Shown: positions 44,134 to 52,773 of the stretch, one piece after another
How the letters are laid out: each line of letters opens with the position of its first letter
How positions within the stretch are numbered: position 1 is the first letter of the stretch
Assembly (NCBI GenBank): GCA_012517325.1
Contig: JAAYVF010000008.1
Span: forward strand, 1 to 64,000
DNA: 64,000 nt
Direction: 5' to 3'
DNA from: Myxococcales bacterium
Lineage (GTDB): Bacteria; Lernaellota; Lernaellaia; Lernaellales; Lernaellaceae
Made by a program: the position numbers and the translations under genes
The notes under the pieces: model-generated
Told to the model about the DNA's origin: nothing
Database searches by the model: none
Seen by the model: only the letters and a program-made list of their open reading frames with translations

Positions 44134-45066
44134 TTGTTCCTGCGCGGTCTGGCCGGACGGCGCGCGCCCCTGCCGCGCGAAGTGCAGCTCGAGGTGACCA
44201 ACCGCTGCAACTTCGACTGCCGCATGTGCCCCCGCCGGACCCTCAAAGTGCCGGACGAGGACGTGCGCCCCGAGGTCTTCGATGCCCTGCTGCGCAATTT
44301 GCGCGGCGTGCGCGACCTCGGCTTGACCGGCTGGGGCGAGCCGCTGTTCCATCGCGATTTTCTCGGCCTGCTGCGGCGCGTGCGCGAGGCCGCGCCCCAG
44401 ATCCGCGTGCACTTCACCACCAACGGTTTGCTGCTGCGCGACGCCGCGATCGCCGGCGTGCTACGCCACGGCGTGCGAAGCATTTCCGTTTCGCTCGACA
44501 CGGTGCGCGAAGGCGATCTGCCCGGCCACCGGCAGGCCGCGACGGTCATCAAAAATCTCGAAAGCCTGCTGGCGGAACGCGGCGCTTCGCCCACGCCGCA
44601 CCTGATATTGCAGACCACCCTGCAAGTCGACGGCGAGGCCGACCTGCGCGAGATCGTCGCCCTGGGCCGCCGTTTGCGCGCCGACGGCGTCAACCTGGTG
44701 CGGCTCGACACGCGCGGCATCGCGGGCTTGTCGCGGCCCGGCGTGCTCGAGGAACGGCGGCTGATCCGCGCGGCGGAGGAAGCGGCCGGCGGCCGCCTGC
44801 CGGTTCTGGCGATCAACAAACCGTGGTGGCCGGTGCGGGTGGCGACCCGCGGCGGCCGGCTCTGCCTGCGCACGCTGTACCACGTTTACATCGACGTGCA
44901 CGGCAACGTCACGCCGTGTTGCGTGCTGCGCCGGATGATCGTCGGCAACCTGCTGGAACAGCCGTTGAGCGAAATCTGGAATTCGCGGGCGATGCGCCGC
45001 TTCTTCGCGAACCAGCAGGAAATCTGCGCCGCCTGCGACGCCTGGCGCTGCGAACAAGTTTACTGA
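44134..45066 (+). CDS. Radical SAM/SPASM-type protein (about 310-320 aa)
   Basis: Radical-SAM motif: EVTNRCNFDCRMCPRRT (CxxxCxxC) near residue 25, then LTGWGEPLFHRDFLGL and a C-terminal SPASM-like Cys set (HGNVTPCCVLRRMIVGN, CAACDAWRCEQVY). Such enzymes in glycan or secondary-metabolite loci modify sugars or small peptides; dehydrogenase or epimerase chemistry is common. The first regular start is TTG 44134, without SD. A strong GAGGGAG (44091-44097) instead stands 6 nt ahead of an in-frame ATC at 44104. The gene diverges from the membrane glycosyltransferase. Confidence 0.82.
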   Translation: MFLRGLAGRRAPLPREVQLEVTNRCNFDCRMCPRRTLKVPDEDVRPEVFDALLRNLRGVRDLGLTGWGEPLFHRDFLGLLRRVREAAPQIRVHFTTNGLLLRDAAIAGVLRHGVRSISVSLDTVREGDLPGHRQAATVIKNLESLLAERGASPTPHLILQTTLQVDGEADLREIVALGRRLRADGVNLVRLDTRGIAGLSRPGVLEERRLIRAAEEAAGGRLPVLAINKPWWPVRVATRGGRLCLRTLYHVYIDVHGNVTPCCVLRRMIVGNLLEQPLSEIWNSRAMRRFFANQQEICAACDAWRCEQVY

Positions 45067-45082
45067 GCGAGACGAGTACCCG

Positions 45083-46054
45083 GTGAACGTAACGATCCTC
45101 ACTCCGATCCACAACGACGAACGGACCCTGCCGCGCGCCCTGGCGGCCATCGCCGCGCTGGACTGGGACGGCCGCCGCGAGCACCTGCTGATCGACGACG
45201 GCTCCACCGACGACAGCCCGCGCCTGGCCCAGGAATTCGCGGCCCGGCAGCCCGGCGCGCGTTACCTGCGCAAGCCGGCCGGCGGCGAGGCTTCGGCGCT
45301 GAACCTCGGCTTGCAAGAAGCGACCGGCGACTGGATCGCGATCCTCGAAGCCGACGTCGAACCGGCGGCGGACTGGCTGCGGATCGCGGCGGCGGAACTG
45401 GCGGACCCGCGCGTGATCGCCGTCGGCGGCTACCTCGAGACCCCGCCCGACGATCCGTGGGTGGCCCGTCTGGCCGGCTACGAGGCGGAAATCCGCCAGC
45501 CGGCGACGCCGCAGGACGTCGATCACCTCACCTCGGCCAACGTGCTCTACCGCGCGGCGGCGTTTCGCGAGGCGGGCCGCTTCGACGAACGGTTGTTCAA
45601 CAGCTGCCTCGACATGGAGTTCAACCAGCGCCTGCGGGCGCGCGGCCATCGGCTGCGCTACCAGCCGGCGGCCCGCGTGCGCCATCACTTCAAGCCGAGC
45701 CTGTGGGGCTTTCTGAGCCGCAACTACGCCTACGGCCGCTATCGCCCGTTGCTGCCCCGGCAGATCGGCCAGCCCGGCGATCTGGCGATCACCCTGCAAC
45801 TGGCGCTGTCGCTGCTGCTGGCCGGGTCGCTGCTGCTGGCCTGCCGTCTGCCCGGGGCGCCGCCGTTGCTGGCGGCGATTTTCATCGGCCTGCAGATTCC
45901 CGGCATGCTGCGCCTGCACCGTCACGTCGCCGACCCGGTGCTCTGGCTGCTGCCGTTGTTGACGTTTTTACGCAACCTGGCCGGCCTGGCGGGCCTGGCC
46001 GTCGGTTGGCTCGAAAAAATCCTTCGCCCCCAACCCGACCGGGAGAATCGCTGA
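45083..46054 (+). CDS. Family 2 glycosyltransferase with C-terminal membrane segments (323 aa)
   Basis: GT-A domain: NVTILTPIHNDERTLPRALAAI, HLLIDDGSTDDSPRL and WIAILEADVEPAADW with the EAD metal motif. After about residue 235 there are two or three hydrophobic segments (LALSLLLAGSLLLAC; LLPLLTFLRNLAGLAGLAVGW), so it is membrane-bound. GTG start 45083. Probably transfers to a polyprenyl-linked acceptor. The GNAT gene follows after 2 bp. Confidence 0.82.
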   Translation: MNVTILTPIHNDERTLPRALAAIAALDWDGRREHLLIDDGSTDDSPRLAQEFAARQPGARYLRKPAGGEASALNLGLQEATGDWIAILEADVEPAADWLRIAAAELADPRVIAVGGYLETPPDDPWVARLAGYEAEIRQPATPQDVDHLTSANVLYRAAAFREAGRFDERLFNSCLDMEFNQRLRARGHRLRYQPAARVRHHFKPSLWGFLSRNYAYGRYRPLLPRQIGQPGDLAITLQLALSLLLAGSLLLACRLPGAPPLLAAIFIGLQIPGMLRLHRHVADPVLWLLPLLTFLRNLAGLAGLAVGWLEKILRPQPDRENR

Positions 46055-46056
46055 TC

Positions 46057-47100
46057 ATGCCCCAGCCGCCCCTCGAACTGCGACCCTATCGACCGGGCGA
46101 CGAATCCGACATCGTCGCCTTGTTCAACGAGGTTTTCGGGCCGGAATTCGGCCAGACCCGCACGCTCGAACAATGGCGGCACGACTACCTGAAAAACCCG
46201 CTGGGCCCGTCGATCATCTGGCTGGCGCACGACAAGAAGGGCCTCGTCGGCCACTACGCGCTGGCCTACCGCGAATTCGCCCTGGGCGCCGAAACGCTGC
46301 GCGCCGGCCTCGACATCGACACGATGGTGCACCGGCGGGCGCGCGGGCGCGGTCTGTTCATCCAACTGGCCGACGCGGTGTACGAGCAGGCGCGGCGCGA
46401 CGGCTACAACCTCGTCTACGGCGTGCCCAACGAAAACAGCAAGCACGGCAATTTCACCAAGCTGCAATGGCGGGCGCTGCCGCCGCTGCCGATCCAGGCG
46501 CACCCGCTAAGGCTCCGGCGGCTGTTCGGCTCGATCCTCGGCCCGGTGGTCGGCGTGCCGTGGAAACCGCTGTCGCTGCTCGCGCGGCGGCACTACGCGG
46601 CCGAGGACGCGATCCGCGAAACCGATCTCGGCGACGAACTGCCGTTGCTGGCGCCGGGCATCCAATGCCGCCGGGTGCAGCCGTTTCTCAAATGGCGCTT
46701 CGCCGACGTCGGCGACCGGCACTACCTGCGCCTCGGCTATTACGAGGGCGACCGGCTGGCGGGTTACATGGTCGGGCGGGTGATCGAGTTTCGCGGCCGG
46801 CGCGGCGGCGCGGTGGTGGATTTCTGGCCGCCTGACGGCGACGCGGTCCTGTTGCGCGCGCTGTTCGCCAATCTGGCGCGGCGGTTGAAGGCGCTGGATT
46901 GCGACGTTCTGTTCAGCGTTTTTCCGCCGGCCTACGTCGAGCGGCTGGGCCGGGGCCGGCTGCTGACGGTTCCGGAACGGCTGATGCCCAAGACCAATTA
47001 CTTCGGCTACCGTCTGTTCACGGCCAACGAGGCGTGGGAACGAGCGCTGGCCGAGCCGGCCCGCTGGGCCGTGACGCTGGCCGATTGGGACAACGCATGA
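46057..47100 (+). CDS. GNAT-family N-acetyltransferase-like protein (347 aa)
   Basis: N-terminal GNAT fold: LRPYRPGDESDIVALFNEVFGPEFG, the core DIDTMVHRRARGRGLFIQLADAVYEQARRDG containing the RGRG acetyl-CoA loop. A C-terminal extension (residues of about 190-347) is probably a second GNAT-like half. Such proteins in polysaccharide loci acylate amino sugars. GGGAGA lies upstream of ATG 46057. Its stop overlaps the deacetylase ATG. Confidence 0.75.
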   Translation: MPQPPLELRPYRPGDESDIVALFNEVFGPEFGQTRTLEQWRHDYLKNPLGPSIIWLAHDKKGLVGHYALAYREFALGAETLRAGLDIDTMVHRRARGRGLFIQLADAVYEQARRDGYNLVYGVPNENSKHGNFTKLQWRALPPLPIQAHPLRLRRLFGSILGPVVGVPWKPLSLLARRHYAAEDAIRETDLGDELPLLAPGIQCRRVQPFLKWRFADVGDRHYLRLGYYEGDRLAGYMVGRVIEFRGRRGGAVVDFWPPDGDAVLLRALFANLARRLKALDCDVLFSVFPPAYVERLGRGRLLTVPERLMPKTNYFGYRLFTANEAWERALAEPARWAVTLADWDNA

Positions 47101-47954
47101 TCGATCGCGCCTTCACCGTGGACGTCGAGGATTGGCACCATTCCAATCTGGCCGGAATGCCGGCGACCGCGGGCGCGACGAGTATCCTGCCGCAAAGCAT
47201 GCCCTTGCTGTTGGATCTGCTGGCCGAGCTGAACGTCCGCGCGTCGTTTTTCATCCTGGCCGACGTGTTGGACGAGGTGAAACCGTTTCTGCCGCGCCTG
47301 CGCGCCGCCGGACACGAGGTCGCCAGCCACGGCTCGCATCATCGCCTGGCGTACGAACAGACCGCCGACGAATTTCGCGCCGACATCGCCGCGGCCAAGC
47401 AGCGGATCGAGGACGCCTGGGGCGAAGCGATCGCCGGCTATCGCGCGCCGTCCTGGTCGATCGGCCCGGCCAACAAGCATTACCTGCAAGCGATCGCGGA
47501 CGCCGGCTACCTTTACGACGCCAGCCTGCTGCCGTTTCGCACCTATCTTTACGGCTATCCCGACGCGCCGCGCGCCCCGTTCCAGCCGCGGATCGACGGC
47601 CGCCCGCTGCCGCTGGTCGAGGTGCCCGGCACCACCGCGCGGCTGTGGGGAAAAGTCATCCCGTTCGCCGGCGGGTTTTACCTGCGCGCCCTGCCCGCCG
47701 CTTTGCTGAAGCGCCTGGCGGCGAACGCCGCCGCCGAGGGCCTGCCGCTGATCTACTACCTGCACCCGCGCGAAATCCTGGTCGAGCAGCCCCGCCCCGC
47801 CGGCCTGACGGCGCGCGAACGCCTGATCCACCTGCACGGCCTGCGCGGCGTCGCCGGCAAACTGCGGACGATTCTGCAAAGCGGCGGGTTCCGTCCGCTC
47901 GGCGAACTTGTCGCGGCGTGGCGCGAAACGGGCCTGCCCGCCGGCGACCTGTAA
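47097..47954 (+). CDS. Polysaccharide deacetylase, DUF3473/XrtA-associated type (285 aa)
   Basis: NodB-type carbohydrate esterase fold. The N-terminal FTVDVEDWHHS holds the catalytic Asp pair; AGHEVASHGSHHRL supplies the metal His residues; YRAPSWSIGP is motif 3. The C-terminal LIYYLHPREI block is typical of the DUF3473 group that accompanies XrtA/exosortase EPS loci. It removes N-acetyl groups from an exported or lipid-linked glycan. No signal peptide is seen, so it may act in the cytoplasm. No exosortase gene is visible in the window. Confidence 0.85.
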   Translation: MIDRAFTVDVEDWHHSNLAGMPATAGATSILPQSMPLLLDLLAELNVRASFFILADVLDEVKPFLPRLRAAGHEVASHGSHHRLAYEQTADEFRADIAAAKQRIEDAWGEAIAGYRAPSWSIGPANKHYLQAIADAGYLYDASLLPFRTYLYGYPDAPRAPFQPRIDGRPLPLVEVPGTTARLWGKVIPFAGGFYLRALPAALLKRLAANAAAEGLPLIYYLHPREILVEQPRPAGLTARERLIHLHGLRGVAGKLRTILQSGGFRPLGELVAAWRETGLPAGDL

Positions 47955-48003
47955 ACGCGACCTTCCTCGACCGCGCCGTTTCGGTTGTGCTAGACTCCGC
48001 GCC

Positions 48004-48429
48004 ATGGAGGACATGCCTTTTCAGGAATTGTTGGCGCGCCAGCAGGTGACGGCGGTCATCGTCATCGTCTTCGCCCTCTTGCTGACGATCGAATTCATCC
48101 GCCGCCGGGCGTTGATGGAGCGGTATGCCATTTTGTGGCTGCTCGCCAGTTTCGTGCTGATCCCGATGGTGCTGTGGTTCGATCTGGTCGCCAAGCTGGC
48201 GCAATGGATCGGCATCGCCTACCCGCCGTCGATGGTGCTGCTCACCGCGAGCCTGTTTATCATTTTGATTTTGTTTCACCTGACCGTCGCGCTGAGCCAG
48301 GCCAAGCGGCATGAGACGAAGATCGTACTGCAACTGGCCGAGCAACAGGAAGAGTTGGAAAAGCTGCGCCAGCGCGTCGGGGAATTGGAGAAAAAGGAGC
48401 CGCCGGAAGCGCCCGTCAGCGGCGGATAA
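48004..48429 (+). CDS. DUF2304-like small membrane protein (141 aa)
   Basis: Three hydrophobic segments (VTAVIVIVFALLLTIEF; YAILWLLASFVLIPMVLWF; SMVLLTASLFIILILFHLTVAL) followed by a coiled coil (EEQQEELEKLRQRVGELEKK), with RRRALMERYAILWLLASFVLI as the family core. DUF2304 genes commonly stand beside GT2 genes in surface-glycan loci, where they may help a glycosyltransferase flip or dock. ATG 48004 has no clear SD; ATG 48013 is an alternative. The last 14 bp overlap the convergent GT4 gene. Confidence 0.72.
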   Translation: MEDMPFQELLARQQVTAVIVIVFALLLTIEFIRRRALMERYAILWLLASFVLIPMVLWFDLVAKLAQWIGIAYPPSMVLLTASLFIILILFHLTVALSQAKRHETKIVLQLAEQQEELEKLRQRVGELEKKEPPEAPVSGG

Positions 48430-49585
48430 GCGCGGCGAACAGTTCCTCGTAGCGGTGCGCGACGATTTCCCACGAGTAATTTTCTTCCACCAGCCGCCGA
48501 CCGTTGGCGCCCAGTTCCTCGCGCCGGCCCGGTCCGGCCTGCGCCGCCGCGACCAGCGCCGCGCCCGCCGCCTCGCCGTCGCCGGTCGCGACGATCCACC
48601 CCGCGTCGGCCGCCGCCAGACCGTCCACCGCCGCCGCCGCGCCGACCAACACCGGCCGCCGGTAGGCGAGCGCCTCGAGCACGGTCACCGGCATCGCCTC
48701 GGAACGCGACAGGTTGACGAAACAATCGGCCGCAGCGAACGCCTCGCGCTTCCGGTCGCCGGTCAGAAAACCGGTGAACCAGACGCGATCCGACAACCCC
48801 GCGGAGGCCGCTTGTTGCCGGCATTCCTCCATCGCGCCGTCGTCCGGGCCGACGAGCAGCACGCGGACCGGAACCCCGTACGCCTTGGCGCGCACCGCCG
48901 CCGAAATCAACGTATCCAACCCCTTGTGCGAATGCAGGCGGCCGACGAAGAGCGCGACAAAATCCGCGGGCGGCAAACCGAGCCGCCGGCGGGCCGCTTG
49001 CCGCTCATCGGCGGATACCGGCGGCGGCGGCTCGACGCCGTTGGGAATGACGGTGATTTTTTCGGCCGCGACGCCGGCGGCGAGCAGTTCGCCGCGTTCA
49101 CGTTCGTTCAGCGCGTGAAAATGCGCGGCGCGGCGCAACACCCGGCGGCCGTACAACGCGTCGAAAATCTGCTTGAAGCGGTAGCGCGGCGGGTCGTTGG
49201 GTACGGTGCCGTGGGGCGAAAGCAGCACCGGGACGCCTTGGCGGTCGGCCGCGGCGGTCGCCCAGGCGCCGGGCAAGTGACGGAATTCGACGACCTGCAC
49301 CACGTCGAAACCGGCCAGTTCGCGGCGCAAGGCGGTGCGCATTTGCAGGGGGAGAAAACCGCGCTGGCGGCGGGCGAGCCGCGCACCGAGGTTGGGAAAC
49401 ACCCGCAGCTCGACGCCACGCTCCTCGGGTGGCGGCGCGATTTCTCGTTCGTCGCCGCTGCCGGCGTCGGTGGTCCAGATTGAAATTGAATGGCCGTGCC
49501 GGGCCAGGCGACCGGCGAGTTCCCGCGCGACCTGCGCCGGACCGCCCCAGGGGACGAAATACGGTATGACCATCAAAATGCGCAC
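48416..49585 (-). CDS. Family 4 glycosyltransferase (389 aa)
   Basis: GT-B enzyme: MRILMVIPYFVPWGGPAQVARELAG at the N-terminus with the GG loop, VALFVGRLHSHKGLDTLISA and VNLSRSEAMPVTVLEALAYRRPVL, with the EX7E pair in SEAMPVTVLE. Its 3' end overlaps the DUF2304 gene by 14 bp, so it is a convergent gene at the end of the second glycan locus. Confidence 0.87.
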   Translation of the reverse strand: MRILMVIPYFVPWGGPAQVARELAGRLARHGHSISIWTTDAGSGDEREIAPPPEERGVELRVFPNLGARLARRQRGFLPLQMRTALRRELAGFDVVQVVEFRHLPGAWATAAADRQGVPVLLSPHGTVPNDPPRYRFKQIFDALYGRRVLRRAAHFHALNERERGELLAAGVAAEKITVIPNGVEPPPPVSADERQAARRRLGLPPADFVALFVGRLHSHKGLDTLISAAVRAKAYGVPVRVLLVGPDDGAMEECRQQAASAGLSDRVWFTGFLTGDRKREAFAAADCFVNLSRSEAMPVTVLEALAYRRPVLVGAAAAVDGLAAADAGWIVATGDGEAAGAALVAAAQAGPGRREELGANGRRLVEENYSWEIVAHRYEELFAALIRR

Positions 49586-49625
49586 GAACCGGCCTTTATC
49601 GAGTAGCGATTTTTCGCTCGATCGC

Positions 49626-50528
49626 TCAAAGCCCCGCGAACAAGTCTACCAGTTTTTCGGCGTGGTCTAAATCCGTCGCGCCGTCGCGGAGCACCCAGGT
49701 CTCGACGTTGTGGGCCGTTTCGCCGGGCTTGAGGGTGACCTCGGCGCCCATGGTTTCCAGCTCGACCATGAAATTGCCGGGGCCGATGTAAAACGCGACA
49801 TTCGTGCCATTGGGATAAATGCCGTTGCGCTCCCAACCGGTCCGCTTGGCGAAGGTCAGGCCGCGCGCCGGGCAGCTCATCGCCATGATGCCGCGCGGCG
49901 CCTGGAGCATGCGCTTGTTTTCCTTGCCCTGCGGATCGACGACCAGCACGTCGTTGACGAACGAGAATTGCGGATCCTGCAGCACGCCGTCGTGGCCGGC
50001 CCAGGTGCGGAAGAACACCATGTGGAAGGCGTCCCACGTCGCGCCGTCGCCTACCGGAACGCCGTAACGCGTGCCCGCCCGCGGCAGCGTGCAGGTCAGC
50101 GCCCAGACGCCGCCGCTGTACAGCACGTCGTTGTCGTTGCGCACGAAATTGTCGACCGCGAGCGCCGCGTCGCCCAGCACCCGCACGCTCAGACCGCGCC
50201 GCGTGCCGTTGAAGGGATCGCGCGCGCCGGTCAGCGCGAAACCGTCGGGTTGCGCGCTGAATTCGGCCGGCTGGTTGTCGGGCCGGTAGGTTTCCTCGCC
50301 CTCGTCGCCCAGCGGGCGGGTCACCCAGACCCGGTGGCCGCCGCGCAGTTTCCATTCGCCGCGGCCGGGCAGGTCCGGATTCCAGAACAGGAGATTGTCG
50401 CCGCCCGGCCGGCCGAAAAAGGCGAGGCGCGGGCCGTATTCGTACAGCGCCACGAGGCGCAACGCGGGCGTGAGCAGTTCGACGGCCTGGCGGCCTTCGT
50501 ACAGTACGGGGGTGACGGTCACGGGCAT
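49626..50528 (-). CDS. DUF4380-like, galactose-mutarotase-fold protein (300 aa)
   Basis: A beta-sandwich protein of the aldose-epimerase type: LTPALRLVALYEYGPRLAFFGRPGGDNLLFWNP, GGHRVWVTRPLGDEGEETY, and ENKRMLQAPRGIMAM, which match the DUF4380 pattern. Whether it has enzymatic activity is unknown. ATG 50528 has GGGAG 7 nt upstream; the TTG just before is less likely. It follows the exported TPR gene with 2 bp between them, so a shared transcript is likely. Confidence 0.6.
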   Translation of the reverse strand: MPVTVTPVLYEGRQAVELLTPALRLVALYEYGPRLAFFGRPGGDNLLFWNPDLPGRGEWKLRGGHRVWVTRPLGDEGEETYRPDNQPAEFSAQPDGFALTGARDPFNGTRRGLSVRVLGDAALAVDNFVRNDNDVLYSGGVWALTCTLPRAGTRYGVPVGDGATWDAFHMVFFRTWAGHDGVLQDPQFSFVNDVLVVDPQGKENKRMLQAPRGIMAMSCPARGLTFAKRTGWERNGIYPNGTNVAFYIGPGNFMVELETMGAEVTLKPGETAHNVETWVLRDGATDLDHAEKLVDLFAGL

Positions 50529-50530
50529 GT

Positions 50531-52687
50531 TCAATCTCCCTTCACGGTTTTTTCAACGAGGGAAACGGCGTATTTGGCGGCGAAGGTCTCGGCCTTAATC
50601 TTTCGCGCGAAAACGGCGAGCAGGTCGAGCATCTCGCCGCGGCGCATTCCATACAGCCGATCCTGCACCACGGAGGCCCACTCGGCCAGTTCGACCTTGG
50701 TGGCCGGCCGGCGGGCGACGAGCCGCAAGGCGTAGGGCAAGAGCTCGTTGAAATAGTCGTTGCGGCCGGTTTCGGCGTACCAGAACAGCTCGAGCCAGTA
50801 AAGCAGTTCGCGCTCGTCATCCTGCGCGACCTTCTGGTGCAGTTCGTTGATCAGCGTCAGGTTGCCGCGATCCTGCTCGCGCAACAGCAATTGTTCGAGG
50901 TAGAGCACGCCGGCGGTCGTCGCCTGGCCGTCGGCGCGGTAGGCGGCGCCGAGCAGATCGACCGACAGTTCGTGCTGACCCGCGCCGGCGCACAGTTTCG
51001 CGGCGCTCATCAGCAGGCGCGCGTCGCCGCTGTACACCAGCAATTCGCGGAATTCGGCCGCGCCGGCCTCGTTGTCCTGCATTTGAAAATAGAGCCGGCC
51101 CAGTTCGAACAGCAGCCGCGGATCGCGTTGAAAGCGCCCGGGCAGCGAACGATAGGTGCGGATCGCCTCGTCGGGCCGCCCCTGCTTTTCCTGCATCCGG
51201 CCCAGGGCGATGGCGACGGCGACGCGTTGCGCGGGCCGCGACGCACCGCGCAGCAATTGCTCGAGCGTGGCCGCGGCGCGATCCTGCCGGCCCAGTTCCT
51301 GGGCCAGCGTGAGGTAGCGATCCAGCTCCTCGTTGCCGCTCTCCTGCCGCGTGGTCAGCCGCCGCTCGTAATAGGCGAACGAGCGTTCCTTGTCGCCGGC
51401 CAGCTCGTAGGTTTTGTTGAGCAATTGCTGGATCTGAACATCGGCCGGCGCCAGGGCGGCGGCGCGCTCCAGGACGGCGGCGGCCTCGGTGAAACGCCGC
51501 GCCTGATAATGGATGCGGCCCAGTTCATAGAGCGCCCAGAAGGCATTGGGCTGACGTTTCAGATAATCGGTCAGCAGCGGCTCGGCCTCGGCGTGACGGC
51601 CGGTGGCGACCAGCAGCCGCAGATAATCGTGGAACAGGTCCGGGTCGTTGGGCGCCTGTTTGCGCAACTGGTTCAGCGTTTGTTCGGCGGCGGGGTAATT
51701 GCCGGCCCGCAGTTGGTAATCGACCAGCATCTGGTGCAGTTCGAACGAGCCGCCCTGCAGCGCCAGCACACGGGCCAGCGCCGCCGACGCCACGCCCCAA
51801 TCCTGATTCCGCTCGGCGGCGCGCAGCAGTTCCAGTTCGGTCGTCGGATCGTCCGGGTCGCGGCGGGCCGCTTCCTCGAGGAGTTGCTGGCCTTCGGTGA
51901 CGCGGCCGTTCAAAACCTCATGGCGGCCGACGGAGACCAACAGCACCGGCAGGCGCGGGCCGGTATCCAGGGCGTTGAGCAAGGCCTGCCGGGCTTCGGC
52001 GGGCTGGTCGTTTTGCTCGTACATTCGGGCCAGCCAGAGGTACGTCAGGAAATCGCGCGGCTGGCGCGTCAGGGCCAGTTGATACCACAACAACGCCTGA
52101 TCGGGCCGGCCGTTTTCCGCCCACATCCGGCCCGCGTCGCGGCACAGACCGGCGGATTTGTCCGACACGTAGGCCGCCTTGCGAAAGAAGTCGTCCGCGG
52201 CCAGCGGGTCGCCTTTCGTCCAGGCGCCGTATGCCTGCTCGAGCAGCTTGATCGAATAAGGCTCCAGCGGCTTGTCGAGCAACTCCCACACCAGCCGGCC
52301 GGCCAGGTTGCACGGCCGGTCGTAATACTCGCCCAGCGGGCTGGCGCGATAGGGCGAATCCGCCGCGCCCGTCTCCACCCGCCAGACAAAGAGCGTTTCC
52401 TTTTGGCCTTTGCGCTGATAGCCGAACCAAAAACCGCCGGCCAGCTTGCTTTTCTCCAGCGCCGACCGGAATTCGGGCAGGTTTTTCACCGCGCCCAGCA
52501 CGACCACTTCGGCCCGGCCGCCGTCGCGCACCGCTTGCGCGGCGCATTCCAGCACCACCGACCGCACCTTCGCCGGCATGTCGCCCTCGGCGCCCCAACC
52601 CCACGAAACGGGCTCGGCGGCCAGGGCCGGCGCGGCGGCGACGAGCAACCAGAGCCAAAGGCTCCACATTCGTTTACGGCACAACAT
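50531..52687 (-). CDS. Exported TPR-repeat protein (718 aa)
   Basis: A signal peptide (MWSLWLWLLVAAAPALAAE) is followed by a globular region (WGWGAEGDMPAKVRSVVLECAAQAV) and then a long run of TPRs from about residue 150 to 620, with typical A/Y/A pattern blocks such as ALLWYQLALTRQPRDFLTYLWLARMYEQ and NAFWALYELGRIHYQARRFTEAAAVLERAAALAP. Probably a periplasmic or outer-membrane-associated scaffold. M1 at 52687 has SD 13 nt away, so ATG 52669 at residue 7 is an alternative. No partner is evident. Confidence 0.72.
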   Translation of the reverse strand: MLCRKRMWSLWLWLLVAAAPALAAEPVSWGWGAEGDMPAKVRSVVLECAAQAVRDGGRAEVVVLGAVKNLPEFRSALEKSKLAGGFWFGYQRKGQKETLFVWRVETGAADSPYRASPLGEYYDRPCNLAGRLVWELLDKPLEPYSIKLLEQAYGAWTKGDPLAADDFFRKAAYVSDKSAGLCRDAGRMWAENGRPDQALLWYQLALTRQPRDFLTYLWLARMYEQNDQPAEARQALLNALDTGPRLPVLLVSVGRHEVLNGRVTEGQQLLEEAARRDPDDPTTELELLRAAERNQDWGVASAALARVLALQGGSFELHQMLVDYQLRAGNYPAAEQTLNQLRKQAPNDPDLFHDYLRLLVATGRHAEAEPLLTDYLKRQPNAFWALYELGRIHYQARRFTEAAAVLERAAALAPADVQIQQLLNKTYELAGDKERSFAYYERRLTTRQESGNEELDRYLTLAQELGRQDRAAATLEQLLRGASRPAQRVAVAIALGRMQEKQGRPDEAIRTYRSLPGRFQRDPRLLFELGRLYFQMQDNEAGAAEFRELLVYSGDARLLMSAAKLCAGAGQHELSVDLLGAAYRADGQATTAGVLYLEQLLLREQDRGNLTLINELHQKVAQDDERELLYWLELFWYAETGRNDYFNELLPYALRLVARRPATKVELAEWASVVQDRLYGMRRGEMLDLLAVFARKIKAETFAAKYAVSLVEKTVKGD

Positions 52688-52773
52688 CGTTTCGATCGTT
52701 CTCCAAAGATGGCCGAGAAGTGTAGCACAGCAACGGCGAAATGGTGAGTCGGTCGGCGGCGGATTTTCGCGCG

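Noticed and set aside
42246-45086. A plus-strand frame of more than 900 codons through the membrane glycosyltransferase and radical-SAM genes
   Set aside because: Arg/Gln-rich and without domains; real genes with motifs occupy the same region on both strands.
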